From positions 1 through 33,107 of the forward strand of contig CAKPDJ010000012.1 of the NCBI GenBank assembly GCA_934148875.1: DNA of 33,107 nt. Reading direction: 5' to 3'. Origin of the DNA: an uncultured Bacilli bacterium. Lineage in GTDB: Bacteria > Bacillota_I > Bacilli_A > RF39 > UBA660. Made by a program: the position numbers and the translations under genes. The notes beneath the pieces are model-generated. The model was not told the origin of the DNA. It ran no database searches and worked only from the letters and a program-made list of their open reading frames with translations. Below are positions 32,250 through 33,107 of this stretch, piece after piece (position 1 is the stretch's first letter; each line of letters starts with the position of its first letter).

Positions 32250-33107
32250 TTTTTTATTGCTAAATGTTTTAAAGAAAAAAAAATTATGTAGATTTTCTAT
32301 TAGAATGTTTACTATAATGATAATTAGTTATATAAGTATTCTAGGTTTAAGCAATGGTATAGAAAATAAATACAATGACATAAAAAATAAGTATATTATA
32401 GATAGTTATACTACTATATCATCTTCCAAAGAATATTCTGATATGGTAAGTGATATTGAAAAAACAAAATTAGCTAAAAAGTATTACCCCTTAATGCACT
32501 ATCAAAATGACACAACTGAGTTTATTTATATTGATGATAATATAATTGATATCAAATATGGTAGTTATATTAATAGTGAGAATGAAGTCATTGTTTCAAA
32601 ATCTATGAATCTAAATATTAATGATACTATAAATGTACATATTAATGATTATGAATATAAACTTACAGTAGCAGGAATCTATGATGACATTAATTATAAC
32701 ATAAGTATGAATCATCAAATTAATAATTCAATAATTTGTTCTTACGATTTTTTATATAGTATTATTGATTTAAATAATATACATGAAATAGTTGTTCAAA
32801 TTAATGACTATGATAATGTGGATAATTTTTTAAAGAAGATACATAGTTATGGTTCTTATGATTCAATAATTAATGATAAAAACAGTAATATTTTAAATCG
32901 GTATAAAGGTTTTTCAAATGGAATGGTTAATTTATCAAAAATAGTAATGTTATTTATTATATTATTTGTTGGAATAATAAATTATGTTATTATTAATGAT
33001 AACATAATTGATATAGCTATTTTAAAAAGCTTTGGTTATTCAAATATGGCAACAACAATATTAATATTTACTTATTCATTATTATTATTATTAATATCTT
33101 TAGTACC
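32236..33107 (+). CDS. FtsX-type ABC permease, second subunit (3' end outside window)
   Basis: This gene begins at the ATG at 32236, overlapping the first permease, and stays open for 290 codons to the window edge. It starts MKKYNFLLLNVLKKKKL, has an N-terminal helix (MFTIMIISYISILGL), an extracytoplasmic domain (about 45-225), a transmembrane helix LSKIVMLFIILFVGIINYVII and the coupling segment DIAILKSFGYS, with the next helix begun when the window ends. The same K-SxGYS element occurs in the first permease, so the two are distant paralogues that probably form a heterodimer. The remaining helices lie downstream of the window. Confidence 0.88.
   Translation, partial: MKKYNFLLLNVLKKKKLCRFSIRMFTIMIISYISILGLSNGIENKYNDIKNKYIIDSYTTISSSKEYSDMVSDIEKTKLAKKYYPLMHYQNDTTEFIYIDDNIIDIKYGSYINSENEVIVSKSMNLNINDTINVHINDYEYKLTVAGIYDDINYNISMNHQINNSIICSYDFLYSIIDLNNIHEIVVQINDYDNVDNFLKKIHSYGSYDSIINDKNSNILNRYKGFSNGMVNLSKIVMLFIILFVGIINYVIINDNIIDIAILKSFGYSNMATTILIFTYSLLLLLISLV

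Noticed and set aside
1..33107. Genetic code 4 (UGA as Trp), suggested by extreme AT content
   Set aside because: The vanZ-like gene and cdd both end in TGA inside ATGA overlaps with correctly placed next genes, and all Trp codons seen are TGG.
1..33107. tRNA, rRNA, CRISPR arrays, insertion sequences, prophage or attachment sites
   Set aside because: No cloverleaf, regularly spaced repeat, transposase, integrase or flanking terminal repeat was seen on reading both strands.

Overview
The window looks like a chromosomal segment of a low-GC, endospore-lineage Bacillota (Bacilli or relatives). The DNA is strongly AT-rich. Ribosome binding sites are strong AGGAGG types, and two aminoacyl-tRNA synthetase loci carry T-box leaders. 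The core gene order rpsU-yqeY-(insert)-yqfC-yqfD-(insert)-ybeY-dgkA-cdd-era-yqzL-recO-(insert)-glyS follows the classical Bacillus arrangement. The sporulation genes yqfC and yqfD are intact, but phoH and the HD-domain gene yqfF are missing from their usual place. UGA is a stop codon (it ends the vanZ-like gene and cdd inside ATGA overlaps), so this is genetic code 11 despite the Mollicutes-like base composition. Every gene I can support is on the + strand, and no gap between genes exceeds 300 bases.

Layout. (1) Positions 3-2273: the 3' part of addA (recombination helicase-nuclease), closed by a terminator. (2) 2368-5375: a compact bacteriocin operon with a C39-peptidase ABC exporter, a short membrane-anchored accessory protein, two double-glycine-leader peptides of 45 and 55 residues that each contain a GxxxG motif, and a 58-residue membrane protein starting at GTG (candidate immunity protein), closed by a terminator. 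The last three genes are small and easily missed. (3) 5407-10767: a 91-aa unknown gene with its own promoter, rpsU, a 205-aa unknown gene, yqeY, and a 1187-aa soluble helical protein of unknown function. (4) 10750-18521: a long, tightly packed operon of yqfC, yqfD, vanZ-like, ybeY, dgkA, cdd, era, yqzL, recO and yfhO, starting at a possible sigma-E promoter. (5) 18525-21986: a short T-box leader of the glycine class, a tandem pair of paralogous unknown genes, then glyS. (6) 22006-23241: an AI-2E/PerM family transporter. (7) 23285-27656: a T-box leader of the alanine class with GCU as candidate specifier, a dNMP-kinase-like P-loop gene, alaS and holA. (8) 27693-33107: a promoter placed directly on a terminator-like hairpin, a membrane-anchored XRE regulator, two secreted proteins of unknown function, an ABC ATPase and two FtsX-type permeases, the second cut by the window end.

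How the parts fit. The two ends hold accessory, peptide-export or defence-type modules and the middle is housekeeping: translation, ribosome maturation, recombination, lipid and nucleotide recycling, and cell envelope. The strongest candidates for something little described are the two-peptide bacteriocin cassette, the paralogous gene pair inserted between a glycine T-box and glyS, and the secreted-protein plus ABC/FtsX cluster under a membrane-bound XRE regulator. All functional statements come from reading motifs by eye; no database search was run.
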